A DNA stretch of 64,000 nt from Linnemannia schmuckeri. Its lineage: Eukaryota > Mortierellomycota > Mortierellomycetes > Mortierellales > Mortierellaceae. Shown piece after piece: positions 12,010 to 22,977 of this stretch. The stretch is from the NCBI GenBank assembly GCA_029449235.1, contig JANATG010000009.1, positions 1,922,001 to 1,986,000 of the forward strand, read 5' to 3'. Made by a program: the position numbers and the translations under genes. Below the pieces are notes generated by a model. The model saw nothing but the letters and a program-made list of their open reading frames with translations, was not told the DNA's origin and made no database searches. The stretch's first letter is position 1. Each line of letters starts with the position of its first letter.

Positions 12010-12145
12010 GAAGCCAGCCCCCGACTTATTTTTTGTTCCTTGTCCCAGTACCATCCTTTCTCTTCAAGCACCTCCTTCCCCCCTTTCAACCTCGAAAGAC
12101 CCTTCTCTCCATCTCTCCCTCCCTCCTTCATCCCTCACCCACATA

Positions 12146-14476
12146 ATGGCTGAACAAAAGCAGGAGTACACTGCTGAAAAAGACTTCATCGACGAGAAGT
12201 TCGATATCGAGCGCTCGTCCGTTGTCCTCGAGGAAGAGGAGAACTCTCCCATTCCCGAGGTCGCCGCCATCGTCTCCAACAAGGATGACCCCAATGTACC
12301 CGTCCTCACCTTCCGCTTCTGGCTCATGGCCGTCCTCTTCTCCTGCCTTCTCTCCTTCTTCAATCAGTTCTTGTAAGTCATCGTCCTCCCTTCCGATCAC
12401 ACCCCCCATTCACTTAAGCCTCATACAACTGTCTCCTGCCATCAATACCATCCAACACATACTGTTCAAAACAACCGTGCTCATCATGCATTTGCCTTCT
12501 CTTCTACCTCTGTTCCTTTTAGCTGGTTCCGTACCCACCCCATGACCATCTCCACCCTGGTCATCCAGTTGTTGTCCTATCCTTTCGGAAAGTTCTTGGC
12601 CCGCGTCCTTCCTGCCGGTCCTCTCAACCCCGGCCCCTTCAACATCAAGGAACACGTCTTGGTCGCCTTGACTGCTAACTGCGCTGGTGGTACCGCTTAC
12701 GCTGTCGATATCACCGTCATCCAGAAGGTCTTCTACCTTCAGGACTTTGGTTTCGGTGCCAACTTCCTTCTCATTCTCTGCACCCAAATGTTGGGTTACG
12801 GTATGGCTGGTGTCCTCCGTCGCTACCTCGTCTACCCCGCTGCCATGATCTGGCCCGCCAACTTGGTCCAGGTCGCCTTGTTCAACACTCTCCACAAGGA
12901 TGAGGATCTCCAGCCTGGCCAGTGGACTCGCTTCAGATTCTTCTGTGTTGCCACCATTGCCATGTTCTTGTATCAATGGATCCCCGGTTTCCTCTTCCCC
13001 GTCCTCTCTTCCATTGCCTGGGTCTGCTGGATCAACCCCGATAACTTGGTTCTTTCCCAGATCGGTGGTGCTGGCGGTCTCGGGCTCGGTGCCATCTCCT
13101 TGGACTGGAACAACATTGTCTCCTTCTTGGGTTCACCTTTGATTGTCCCCTGGTGGGCCCAAGTTAACATTGCCATGGGTTTCTTTATCATCGCCTGGGT
13201 CATGGTCCCCATCGCCTACTACACCAACCTCTGGGAGGCCAAGAAGTTCCCCATCCTCGACTCTGGTCTTTTTATGGAGAACGGCAACCGCTATGTTGTC
13301 CAGACTATCTTGACCCCCGACAACGTCTTGGATATGGACAAGTACAACCAGCACGGTCCCCTCCGCATCACCACCTTCTTCGCTCTTACCTACGGTATCG
13401 GTTTCGCTGGTCTTTCCTCCATGATCACCCACACCTGGTTGTACCATCGCCACAAGTTAGTTGCTCAGTGGAAGCAGTCCCGTGAGCACTCTGAGGATAT
13501 CCACCACAAGCTCATGCAGGCCTACCCTGAGGTTCCCGACTGGTGGTACGCTGCCTTGTTCATTGTTATGACCGCCGTTGCCATCATCACTTGTGAGGTC
13601 TGGGACTACAAGCTCCCCTGGTGGGGCGTTCTCTTGGCCGTTGCTCTTGCTGCCATTTTTGCACTCCCCGTCGGACTCATCCAGGCCATCACTAACCAGC
13701 AGCCCGGTCTTAACATTATCACTGAGTATGTTATCGGTTACATTCTCCCCGGTCGCCCTATTGCCAACGTTACCTTCAAGACTCTTGGTTACATTTCCAT
13801 GGCCCAGGCTATGACCTTCACCTCGGATCTCAAGCTCGGCCACTACATGAAGGTTCCCCCTCGTGCCATGTTCTGGGCCCAGCTCGTAGGCACCTTGATC
13901 GCCGGTCTTGTCAACTTGTTGACTGCCAACTGGCTCTTGAAGTCTCAGGAGAACGTTTGCACTCAGGAGAACAAGGAGTTCTCCTGCCCCTCGGCCCGCA
14001 CCTTCTTCTCTGCCTCCGTCATCTGGGGTGTCGTCTCGCCCAACCTGATGTTCGGACCTTCCTCGATGTACAACGCCATCAACTACTTCTTCCTGATCGG
14101 TTTCGTCCTCCCTATTCCATTCTACTTCCTCAAGAAGGCCTTCCCCAACACCTGGTTGGACTATGTTCACATCCCCGTCTTGTTGGCTGCCACCGGTATG
14201 ATGCCCCCTGCTCAGGCTTACCACTACACCAACTGGTTGGCCGTCGGTTTCGCCTTCCAGTTCTTTGCTCGTCGCTACCACCCCGAGTGGCACTTGCGCT
14301 TTACCTATGTTATGTCTGCTGCCTTCGATTCTGGTGTTGCCTTCACTGGCCTCCTCTCCTTCTTCATCTTCACCATCCGCGGTGCTAAAATGGCCAAGTG
14401 GTGGGGTACCCGTGAGGATCTCTGCCCACTTGAGAGCGAACCTTACATTCCCGCTGCGCCTCTCCCTGCGGCTTAA
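12146..14476 (+). CDS. OPT-family oligopeptide transporter (paralogue 2)
   Basis: Two exons, 12146-12372 and 12523-14476, with the intron at the identical phase-2 position as in paralogue 1 but a different intron length and sequence (150 against 103 bases). The product has 726 residues. It shares the acidic N-terminus, NPGPFNIKEH, the KIPPR-like KVPPRAMFWAQL and the C-terminal YHPEWHLRFTYV block. The tail is shorter than in paralogue 1 and ends in a Pro/Ala-rich stretch, which suggests different trafficking or regulation. The expected role is proton-coupled peptide uptake at the plasma membrane. Long tracts are identical to paralogue 1 even at third codon positions, while a segment near residues 240-275 is clearly diverged. 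It is a tandem duplicate; the substrate split is unknown. Confidence 0.93.
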
Positions 14477-15272
14477 ATTACTTAATAGTATCTAATCAAT
14501 ATACCATAGTTCTCTTCATTGAAATTCTTGACTCCATCTTTTTACGAAAGTGTAACGATTTGACTTCTCAAAAGAAACAAAAAGGAAAATGAATCCTTTG
14601 GCTGTGTGTTGTGATTGTCATATTACTTGGACAAAGGTTAAAGAAAAAGACAAGGTGATTAAAGGAGCCACGAGAAGTAAAAAAAAATAAAAAAAAGTCC
14701 AAAGGTCCCGTCCACTGAACGCGTCCGCAGCAAGCTGCGCCGTCCAAGACTCTTTGATGCCTCCACGCGTCGAAGGTGAAACTGTGACCAGTGATGGTTG
14801 CCCTTTTGGACTGCGACACGAGGAGATCAACTTTATCGGTCCATCAGTGGCTTAAACCCCCTAATTCTTCCCTTTCTCTTGCCAGCGAAGGTAACTTGTT
14901 GAACACGGCAAAGCTGAGGCATGGACATGGATGTGGGTATGTGAGGTTGCCTCGAGTGTAATAGTAACAAAGGATGAACGTGTGTCTTCTTTTATGGCTC
15001 GCAAGGAAGCATTGCTAAATAGTTTGGTGTAGTGAAGCATTTTTGACATCAAAGGCTCATATGCGTCTTGCTCTTCTCTTCGCTCCTTTAGCATTGATTT
15101 TTTTTTTTTTTTTTCCTTCAGATGGTGTCATCCTGACTCCCATTCAAATAAATAGATACTCCTTTTCGCGTCACTTTTTTCTTCTTTTTTCACATATACA
15201 TCAACTGTTTGAATCTCAACAACAACAACAACAACAACAACAACAACTTATAATTAACATCCCAACAGCATC
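14477..15272. other. Intergenic stretch between OPT paralogue 2 and F-box gene
   Basis: 796 bases. A slightly G+C-richer block at about 14700-14830 has no supported frame. The last 200 bases are the T-rich promoter and (CAA)n leader of the F-box gene. Confidence 0.5.
15217..15246 (+). repeat. (CAA)10 microsatellite in the F-box gene leader
   Basis: Ten CAA units end 26 bases before the start codon, so they lie in the 5' untranslated region. Unstructured CAA repeats are known to favour ribosome scanning; a role here is inference. Confidence 0.75.
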
Positions 15273-16910
15273 ATGGACACAACCCTGCCAACAGAAGTCC
15301 TCATCCAAGTTTCCGAATACCTCAATCCCGCCGACCTCGCCTCCGCTTGCTGCGTCAATCGCACCTGGTTCATCCCATTCGCCAGCAGACTCTGGCGATC
15401 CATTCATAAGGACCAATTCTCCCAAGAGGCACTCCTCGACGCCCTCCCTCGATATTCTGGCTTTGTCCGCGAGTTGCATTGTTCACGGTTCGCAAAACTA
15501 GACCGTCTAGGCCCCGAATGTACACGACTTGTAGTAATGGAGGCCCCCGTCTTAGGACGAGCACCAGGACGGCAGAATGGATGGGCGGTTGAAATTTTGG
15601 AACGGAACCCGGATCTGGAGGAAGTATCACTTTGGTTCCCGAATCCGTATGAGGCGAGGAAACAGTTGATGCGAGTCGTTGGGATTGTAGTTAGGATGAA
15701 GAAGTTGAGGAGATTGCATATTGATGGGTTTATAGCGCCTGAATGGACGTTGGAGTATCTGTTGGAAATGTTGCCCGGGTTGGAGGAGTTGTCGATTGAG
15801 TTGTGTCAAGCGATTCCGGATGCGGTACTGGACCCGGATTTTGTTGCCTGGCGAATGCAGAGGATGGCGTTGCAAGATACCGGTGATCAGGATGACGCGG
15901 GACCGACATCGACAGCACCAGCCACATCAGCAGCCATGTCAGCAATAACACTAGCAGCATCATTATCAGTAGAAGCACCATCATTGACAGTAACAACACC
16001 AACGACAACAACAACAACGATATCAACACCAAAAACATCAACATTATCATCACCACGTCAATTACGAAGACTTTCCTTAGTCGCTATCAGGTTCTCCTTC
16101 GAAAACTTCCTCAGGCTAGTGCAGAACTACCCACTTCTCGAATCGATCGTACTGGAAGGATCAGACGAGTCCGCCCATTTCCGACCTGGGGAATCAACCA
16201 GCTTCATCCCCTTCTGCGAACAACTCGGAGTCCTCTGCCCAAGACTGGACCAGCTCAGCCTCAAGTCTGTGGAAATCAACAACGAAGGTCTGGAATACCT
16301 CCTCTCTGCGTTTCCCCGACTCAAACGCCTCGCAATTGCTGACACACCCATGGTCGACAGCGATATCCTTCAGATCCTGTTGGATCACCCGAGATACTCT
16401 GAGACGCTGGAGGATATTGAGTTGACTCATGATTTTTCAGCAAGGTCCTCGGCTGCAGCGACGCTTGAGGTGTTGCGGAGGTTTCATAGGTTGCGAAGAC
16501 TACGCGTGACATATGGAACAATAATGTTGGCACCACTTATTCAGCTTTTTAATGGTACGAATGACGAGCAACAGCAGCAGCAACAGCAGCAGCAACAACA
16601 GCCCCAGGAGCACCAACAGGCAACATCCAATGACAACAGCGATGATCTCCAAAGTCAAGATCAAATTCACGCTGTCCCCACTCGGCCAGGGGAGGCTCTG
16701 GAGGTATTCGACGTTACGATCGTTGGACCGTCAAGGGACTGGGCACCTCCAGAGTTACTTGTAAACGAGTACGATGATAGGTACGAGCAACAGGGGCATG
16801 ATACCGATGACGTGGATAAGACGTATCCCCTGTACAACACTCTCACGACGCTGCTCAAGGAGAAGACCTTATTGAAAATAGACAACCTAACCCTTGACAG
16901 TTTACTTTAG
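15273..16910 (+). CDS. F-box protein with leucine-rich repeat-like C-terminal region
   Basis: Single exon, 545 residues. The start MDTTLPTEVLIQVSEYL opens an F-box: LPTEVLIQVSEYLNPADLAS followed by ACCVNRTWFIPFASRLW, the usual Leu-Pro/Leu-x-x-Cys-Arg-x-Trp pattern. Behind it lie irregular leucine-rich repeats, for example LEELSIELC, LRRLSLVAIRF, LDQLSLKSVEI and LKRLAIADTP. A Thr/Ser/Ala-rich insertion (residues about 210-260) and a Gln-rich insertion (about 430-450) interrupt the repeat region. F-box proteins bind Skp1 and deliver substrates to SCF ubiquitin ligases; the repeats normally bind the substrate, which is unknown here. The architecture resembles the second F-box gene at 59.9 kb but the sequences are not close copies. 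Confidence 0.82.
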   Translation: MDTTLPTEVLIQVSEYLNPADLASACCVNRTWFIPFASRLWRSIHKDQFSQEALLDALPRYSGFVRELHCSRFAKLDRLGPECTRLVVMEAPVLGRAPGRQNGWAVEILERNPDLEEVSLWFPNPYEARKQLMRVVGIVVRMKKLRRLHIDGFIAPEWTLEYLLEMLPGLEELSIELCQAIPDAVLDPDFVAWRMQRMALQDTGDQDDAGPTSTAPATSAAMSAITLAASLSVEAPSLTVTTPTTTTTTISTPKTSTLSSPRQLRRLSLVAIRFSFENFLRLVQNYPLLESIVLEGSDESAHFRPGESTSFIPFCEQLGVLCPRLDQLSLKSVEINNEGLEYLLSAFPRLKRLAIADTPMVDSDILQILLDHPRYSETLEDIELTHDFSARSSAAATLEVLRRFHRLRRLRVTYGTIMLAPLIQLFNGTNDEQQQQQQQQQQQPQEHQQATSNDNSDDLQSQDQIHAVPTRPGEALEVFDVTIVGPSRDWAPPELLVNEYDDRYEQQGHDTDDVDKTYPLYNTLTTLLKEKTLLKIDNLTLDSLL

Positions 16911-17758
16911 CCGGGACACGAGGGAAATAAAGTTCTATGTGTTGAATTGTTCTTGCGGGGAAGCATGCCATTTTGAAAGGATGCTTGTCATTGTTTGTGA
17001 AGATGGAATTGCCTTAAGTATGTCCAGTATCTCGGTATGCAATAGTCAAGAAACCGAATCAGGGGAGGGGGGAGGTGGTGGTGGTGGGGATTGTCGATGG
17101 CATAACTTATCTATCATTCTGTCATTCCCTTTGCGAGAAGAACGGCAAGTGGGTAGGTGTAGGAACAATCATGCAGATCACAAATGAGCTAATGGCGCCA
17201 GTAAAGTCCCCGTACTGGCCACTCATAAATGAGGTAAGAGAACAGGCGTGCAACAAAAAAATATTCTTGTCGCGTCGTCCGTTTCACATCCAGAAACATC
17301 GAATTTTTCACTTTTTTTTTTTTTTTTTTTTTTTTCTTTTCAGGATGGGATGTCATTTTTTTTGTTTGCGTATGCTCACCTTTTTTATGAGAATCCCGTC
17401 GGGTGCAGGACATATGGAGAATATATAAGTTGTAGCGACCTCCAGGCGCGCTCTCTTCCTCTTTTTCGCTTTCTTTTTAGCTGCGAATCGTTTTTCTCAA
17501 ACTTCTTTCCCATTTTATTTTACCTATTACTCACTACTGTCTCGACCATTGTACATATCCATTTGATCACATCCCGTTCCCTATCCATCATAATAACTTG
17601 AAAGAACCCTTCAATCATTTACTGTTCTTTACCATATATTTGTCTTTATCTTTTCATTGCGCAATTTCTTGCTTCCATACGATACGTTACCAATAACATC
17701 AGCAACATCAACCTGCCACCTCCTCTCTCTTCCTCACCCTAAACGCATTAAAGAAATC
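16911..17758. other. Intergenic stretch between F-box gene and repeat-protein gene
   Basis: 848 bases. It holds an AATAAA near the F-box stop, a G-rich run near 17063-17091, a poly-T tract of about 25 near 17311-17335, a TATATAA at about 17422 and a T-rich leader before the next start. No exon is supported. Confidence 0.5.
16926..16931 (+). terminator. AATAAA polyadenylation signal of first F-box gene
   Basis: AATAAA lies 16 bases after the stop codon. Confidence 0.45.
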
Positions 17759-20700
17759 ATGCAAAATAACAGCGACAAGCTCGATATGCCTGGAGGATTC
17801 AAGGACAACCTCGATATGCCTGGAGGATTCAAGGACAACCTCGCTAACGACACCTCCTACCCCCACGGCACCTCGGCCACCAACCGGGACCCAACCCCTA
17901 TCGCAACTGCCATGCGATCCGCAAAAGTTGTCAACCCGCATGGATCTGCTTATGAGATTGCGGGTCCTTTTGCCGGTGGGACTAATTCTACCCATAACCG
18001 TGCGCTGGATTCTGCCAAGGGCCAGACTCTCAACGATCCCGTCGACGCTCCGAGTGGCACACCTGCGCATGGGTTGACCGAAACTGTGAAGGACGGTGCC
18101 GCGGCTGCTGCGACGGGTGCTGCTGCTGCTGGGGCTTCTGTCATTGCAGCGGCCAAGAAGCTGATTAGCAATCGTGATGGCAATGAAAACGAGCTTGGCG
18201 ATCACTCTCAGCACGATAACATCCGCCCCATCTCCAACATCAGCACCACTACCAACACCACCAACAACCCCAGCACAGCTTCACCAATAGTCTCATCCCT
18301 CAGGACTCCAGGAATTTCTTCAACCTCGCCCCCGAAACCCCTCGGCCCTCACGATCGCCCCCCAATCAAGGCCGGCATCCATGCCCACAAGCCCAGTGAC
18401 AAGGCCATCTTCGGAAACCTCGACTCTCCCGGCGCTCACAACCATCCGGGCCCGCTCTCTGAGCGAACTCTGGCTAGCACCCCTCCACCAACACCTAAGA
18501 AGATGATTGGAGATCCCTTTGGCCCCGTGATGGTGGCGAACTGGAATGATCATAAGCGACAGGCCGATGTGTCGACCCCGACGTCAGAGGATTTTGATAG
18601 TCCTCATCTTGGAAATCCTTTGCGGTCGTCTACTGCACCTGGATCTGCACCTCTGGCACCGGCTGCTGCTGCTTCGAAGCGTATGCATGCCCCCTCGCCC
18701 TTACGAGTAAGTACTCTGCTCTTATTTTGTCTTATCTTATCTGAACCTCTTTTCAAATGAAAAATTTTCACTCACAAATTATTATCGTGCATTCAGGAGG
18801 AAGTCCCACCGGTCAAGAAGGAAGCCGCAGTCCCCATTGCACAGCCACCAACAGCGCCAACCGGCTACTTCCCCCACGCCCAGCACAGCTCAACCATGGA
18901 CGCTCCCATGCCTCATCACCAACAGAAGGAACCCTTGACCGAGCGCATCAAGGAGACCTTCTCCCACCACGATCACAGACCAGCAACCACTGCTGCTGCT
19001 GCTGCTCCAAAGGAATCCGTCGGCGAGCGGATCAAGGAAGTTTTCCACCGCGATTCTCATCCTACGGTCGAGGTCCCCATCAAGGCCAACACCTCCACCA
19101 TTGCTACCACCTCGGCGGCTCCAGAGGTCTTCACCAACAAGACGGAGTATGTCCCTATTGATAACTTGAAGGACATCGATTTGTCCAAGGTCGCACAGGC
19201 TGCCTCACAGCAGCCCATCGTTACCGAGACTACGCATACAACAACCACCAAGCCTACTGTCGTCAAAATGGAGCCATTGAGTGAGCGGATCAAGGAAGCC
19301 TTCCAGCATGAGGCTCATCCTACTGTCGAGACTCCTACCAAAGTCAACACTGTCACCATGGCTACGTCTTCTGCTGCTCCAGAGGGTTTCATGAACAGGA
19401 CTGAGCACGTCCCTGGCGAGAACTTGAAGGATATTGATCAGTCCAAGACCGCGCAGGCGGCGTCTCACATGCCTGTCAAGAGAGTTATCACCGAGACCAT
19501 AACCGCGACCATCAAGCCCGCTGCTGTCGCAAAGGAGCCACTGAGCGAGCGTATCAAAGAGACCTCCCACCACGAGTCCCACCCCACAACAACGAACACA
19601 ACCACTGCCCTTCCTAAGGAGCCTCTCGGCGAGCGGATCAAGGAGGTCTTCCACCGGGATTCTCACCCCACAGTCGAGGCCCCCAGCAAGGCCAACACCT
19701 CCACCACTGCTACCACCTCGACAGCTCCAGAGGTCTTCACCAATAAGACCGAGGATGACCCCGTCGAGAACTTGAAGGATATCGATTTCACCAAGGTCGC
19801 GCAGGCTGCATCTCACATGCAGCCTGTCAAGACAACCGTCACCGAGAAGACTACAATTACTACCACCACCACGACCAACAACAAGCCTGTGCACGACAAG
19901 GGTGGAGAGTCATTCACCGATCGCGTTAAGGGGATCTTCCATCATGACAACTCGACTCCGGCGACAGTTCATCATAATAAGACTGAGCATGACCCTACGG
20001 TTGCTGAGAAGCATCATTACCATGATGAGCCTACCAAGGCCGCCACTGCCTCTACTGCAACCACCGCTCCGGTTATTACCCCAATCGTTTCTCATTCTCA
20101 CGAACCCACAAAGGCCACCGCGACCAACAAGTCCACAACTCCCGTCGTCGAGAAGGAGTCATTAATCGACCGAGTCAAGGATGTCTTCCGCCATGAAGAC
20201 ACCTCCAAGGCCACTCCCCACACCACAACCACTTCTTCGTCCCACAGGTCAGCAGTTCCTGTCGCCGCTACTGCAGGTACTGTCGGTACCGCCGCAGGCG
20301 TCGCTGCCTTCTTGAACGACGAGGATATCGACAACACCACCACTCCACCTCGTGACCACGATCATCGAGCATTCTTGGCGCCGGGAACCAAGTCCACCAT
20401 CTCCACCAGCGAGCATACTCCTGCTCATGAAGAGATCAAGTCGTATGTGTTCAAGCCTGTGGACGCTTCGCCCTTAAAGAAGCCTACACCAGCACCAGCT
20501 CCTATCTTTGACATGACGTACATGAATACGCCTGCTCATGCCCCCATGGCAGCCTCGACCACTACCCCCGCTGTTGTTGCCCACCCAGTCCGTCCAGTTG
20601 AGCACACCGAGTACACCATCTCCCCGCCTATCACCGCCACAACCATTGTCGCAAAGGCTCCAGGTGTCGCTCCTGTCGCCCCCATCGTCCCTGTCCTCTC

Positions 20701-22583
20701 CACCACAACGACCGCTGCAACTGAGCAAAAGGCCAACGAGATTCAATTCACAGACCCCAAGACACTTCGCCCTGTGACTGAGCACCGCACCTGGGCCATC
20801 CCTGGCGAATCAGACCATCGCTCGATAGGTACCAAGATCAAGGATGCGATCACCTTCCATTCCGCCTCGGAGTACGGGCCTGCAGACCCTAAGGATCTGC
20901 ACCTCTCGGATCCCAAGACTTTGAGGTTGGTTGAGCGTATCCCAGCCGCTGCCGTAGCTGCAGCTGCCGTCGCCCCTGCTGTGGCTGCACCTATTGCCCA
21001 CAAGCCAAACACCAGTGGTATCCAATTCACAGATCCCAACACCCTCCGCCCCTTGACAGGAACCCGCACCACGGACATCCCAACTCATACTGACCACCGC
21101 TCTGTGACCACCAAGATCAAGGATGCTATTGGGCTGCATAAGGCCACTGAGTACGGTCCTGCAGATCCCAATGACTTGCGCTTGTCGGATCCTCAGACCT
21201 TGCGTCTGGTGGACCGTGCCCCTGCTGACGCCGTCGCTAATTCTGCTGCCCCTGCTGCTGCCGTCGCTACTGCTGCTGCCGCTCCTGCTGTGGTCGTACC
21301 TCTGGTCACCAAGCCGACGACCACCACCACTGCTAGGGATGCTCCTGCTCACGCGCCTATCATCGCTACGACGGCTGCCAAGCCAAACACCAGCGAGATC
21401 CAATTCACAGACCCCAAGACACTCCGCCCCTTGACAGGAACCCGCACCTGGGATATCCCAGACCACTCAGACCACCGCTCGCTCACTACCAAGGTTAAGG
21501 ACGCGATTAAGTTCCACACCGCTTCTGAGTACGGACCTGCAGATCCCAAGGACCTGCACTTGTCGGATCCCAAGACATTGCGTTTAATCGATCGTGTCCC
21601 TGTCGCTGCCGCTACTACTGCCGGTGTCGCTGCTGTAGGTGCACCTATCGCCCACAAGAATACTATGACAGAGACGACAAAGCCGGTGGTTTTGAAGGAG
21701 GAAAAGCATAACCCCGTCCTATCAGCTCCTCATCCAGTCATCCCCATCACCGCTAAATCGACCACAGAGTCCAACCCAGTCCTGTCAGCCCCTCACCCCG
21801 TCATCCCCAAGACGACCACTTCCTCCTCCGCGTCAAAGACAGAGGTCAATCCAGTCCAGACAGCTCCCCATCCAGTCATTCCCAAGACCTCTGCGTCCAA
21901 GGAAGAAGTCAACCCAGTCCTGACAGCCCCTCACCCCATCATCCCCGAAAAGAAGATCTCCGCCACTCACAACGAGCCAACGCCCGTCCAGACAGCTCCT
22001 CGTCCTATGATCCCACCATCGGCGATCGAGACTCACTCCACCGTGACTCCTCCTTCTGCTCATTATCCAGTCATTCCCCCTGCCGAGAAGAAGAAAGTTG
22101 GTGCGACTCATGGTGAGCCCCAAGTCGCTCAGACCGCGCCTCGTCCCGTTAACCCTCCCGTCGTCGAGAAGCCCACGACAACCACGACTCATCACTCGAT
22201 TCCTGACAAGGTTGCTGCCCCCATGGTTGCCGCTGCAGCAGCTGCTCCCATTGCCCATCAACAACATCAGCAGCACGCGACCCCCGCACCCATCATCCAG
22301 CAGCAGCAGCAGCCACATCAAGCCTCCTCCTACAACACCACCAACAACACCAACACGGGCTACAACCCAACACCAGCTGCAGTGGTACCAATCACCACAC
22401 AGACCAGACCTCCAGCTTCAGAAGTACCCGTCGCCGACAAGATCGCAGCCGCGATCCCCGAAGCCTACACGGGTCCCATTCCACAGCTCCAGCCCGGCGA
22501 GGAAATTGTTTGGGTCAAGACTGTTACGACTACGGATTACTATGATGACGATAATAGCCCTCCTGCACCCGGCACTGGCGTCT

Positions 22584-22629
<46 letters not shown>

Positions 22630-22822
22630 CTACAACCACCACCACCACAACAACAATGGCGCCACGGTCGGTGGTCCCGGTATGCAAGGAGTGCCGGCGA
22701 ACACCATGCACGATAATAGTGCAGTCGGCCAGGTTCAAGGTCAGAAGAGACATAGCGGGTTCTTTGACAGGTTGATTCATCGCCATCACGATAATGTCGA
22801 CAAGGGCAAGCAGCGCATGTAG
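17759..22822 (+). CDS. Large repeat-built, mostly disordered protein (unrecognised)
   Basis: Two exons, 17759-18706 and 18797-22822 (GT-AG, phase 0), 1,657 residues. I chose the ATG at 17759 because the in-frame ATG at 17657 adds only a leader-like stretch. I do not recognise the protein. It has a short N-terminus with LDMPGGFKDN twice, an Ala-rich possible helix near residues 115-145, then three repeat families. Repeat A has about seven copies of a basic amphipathic unit like ERIKEVFHRDSHP, four or so followed by ENLKDID...AQAASH. Repeat B has three copies of IQFTDPKTLRPL...SDHRS...ASEYGPADPKDLHLSDPKTLRL. Repeat C has about seven short units like NPVLSAPHPVIP. The end has 15 Asn, a His run and the basic tail GFFDRLIHRHHDN, which resembles repeat A. 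There is no signal peptide and no clear membrane span. A scaffold or stress-protective role would be speculation. Confidence 0.75.
17780..17839 (+). repeat. Perfect 30-bp tandem duplication inside the repeat-protein gene
   Basis: Two identical adjacent 30-base units (17780-17809 and 17810-17839) encode LDMPGGFKDN twice, in frame. Zero differences, including synonymous sites, point to a recent duplication. Confidence 0.95.
22586..22630 (+). repeat. (AAC)15 coding microsatellite, poly-Asn
   Basis: Fifteen AAC codons in frame give a poly-Asn run near the C-terminus of the repeat protein, followed by Tyr-Asn and a His run. The uniform codon makes length variation by slippage likely. Confidence 0.95.
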
Positions 22823-22872
22823 TCCTCATAACAGTTTTCATTCTACCTAAGAAAAAGAAGCAACTTCAGTGA

Positions 22873-22878
22873 AATAAA
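22873..22878 (+). terminator. AATAAA polyadenylation signal of repeat-protein gene
   Basis: AATAAA lies 51 bases after the stop codon, in the 155-base gap between convergent genes. Confidence 0.45.
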
Positions 22879-22977
22879 TAATAGTAATTGTAAATAGAAA
22901 AACAGCGTGCTTTGTTTATTATTCCACTCCTGTTTGTTGTTTGTTGTTTGTCGCTCGCACATCGCCAAGTGGCCCTC

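Larger units (their letters stand above)
8864..12145. other. Gene-poor interval between the two OPT genes
   Basis: 3.28 kb. It holds a poly-T run of about 20 near 9400, one probable orphan exon (9644-9790, minus), a possible degraded coding block (9895-10250, minus) and, at the right end, the promoter of the second OPT gene. Between about 10300 and 11950 I see only short unsupported open frames and pyrimidine-rich DNA. Confidence 0.55.
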
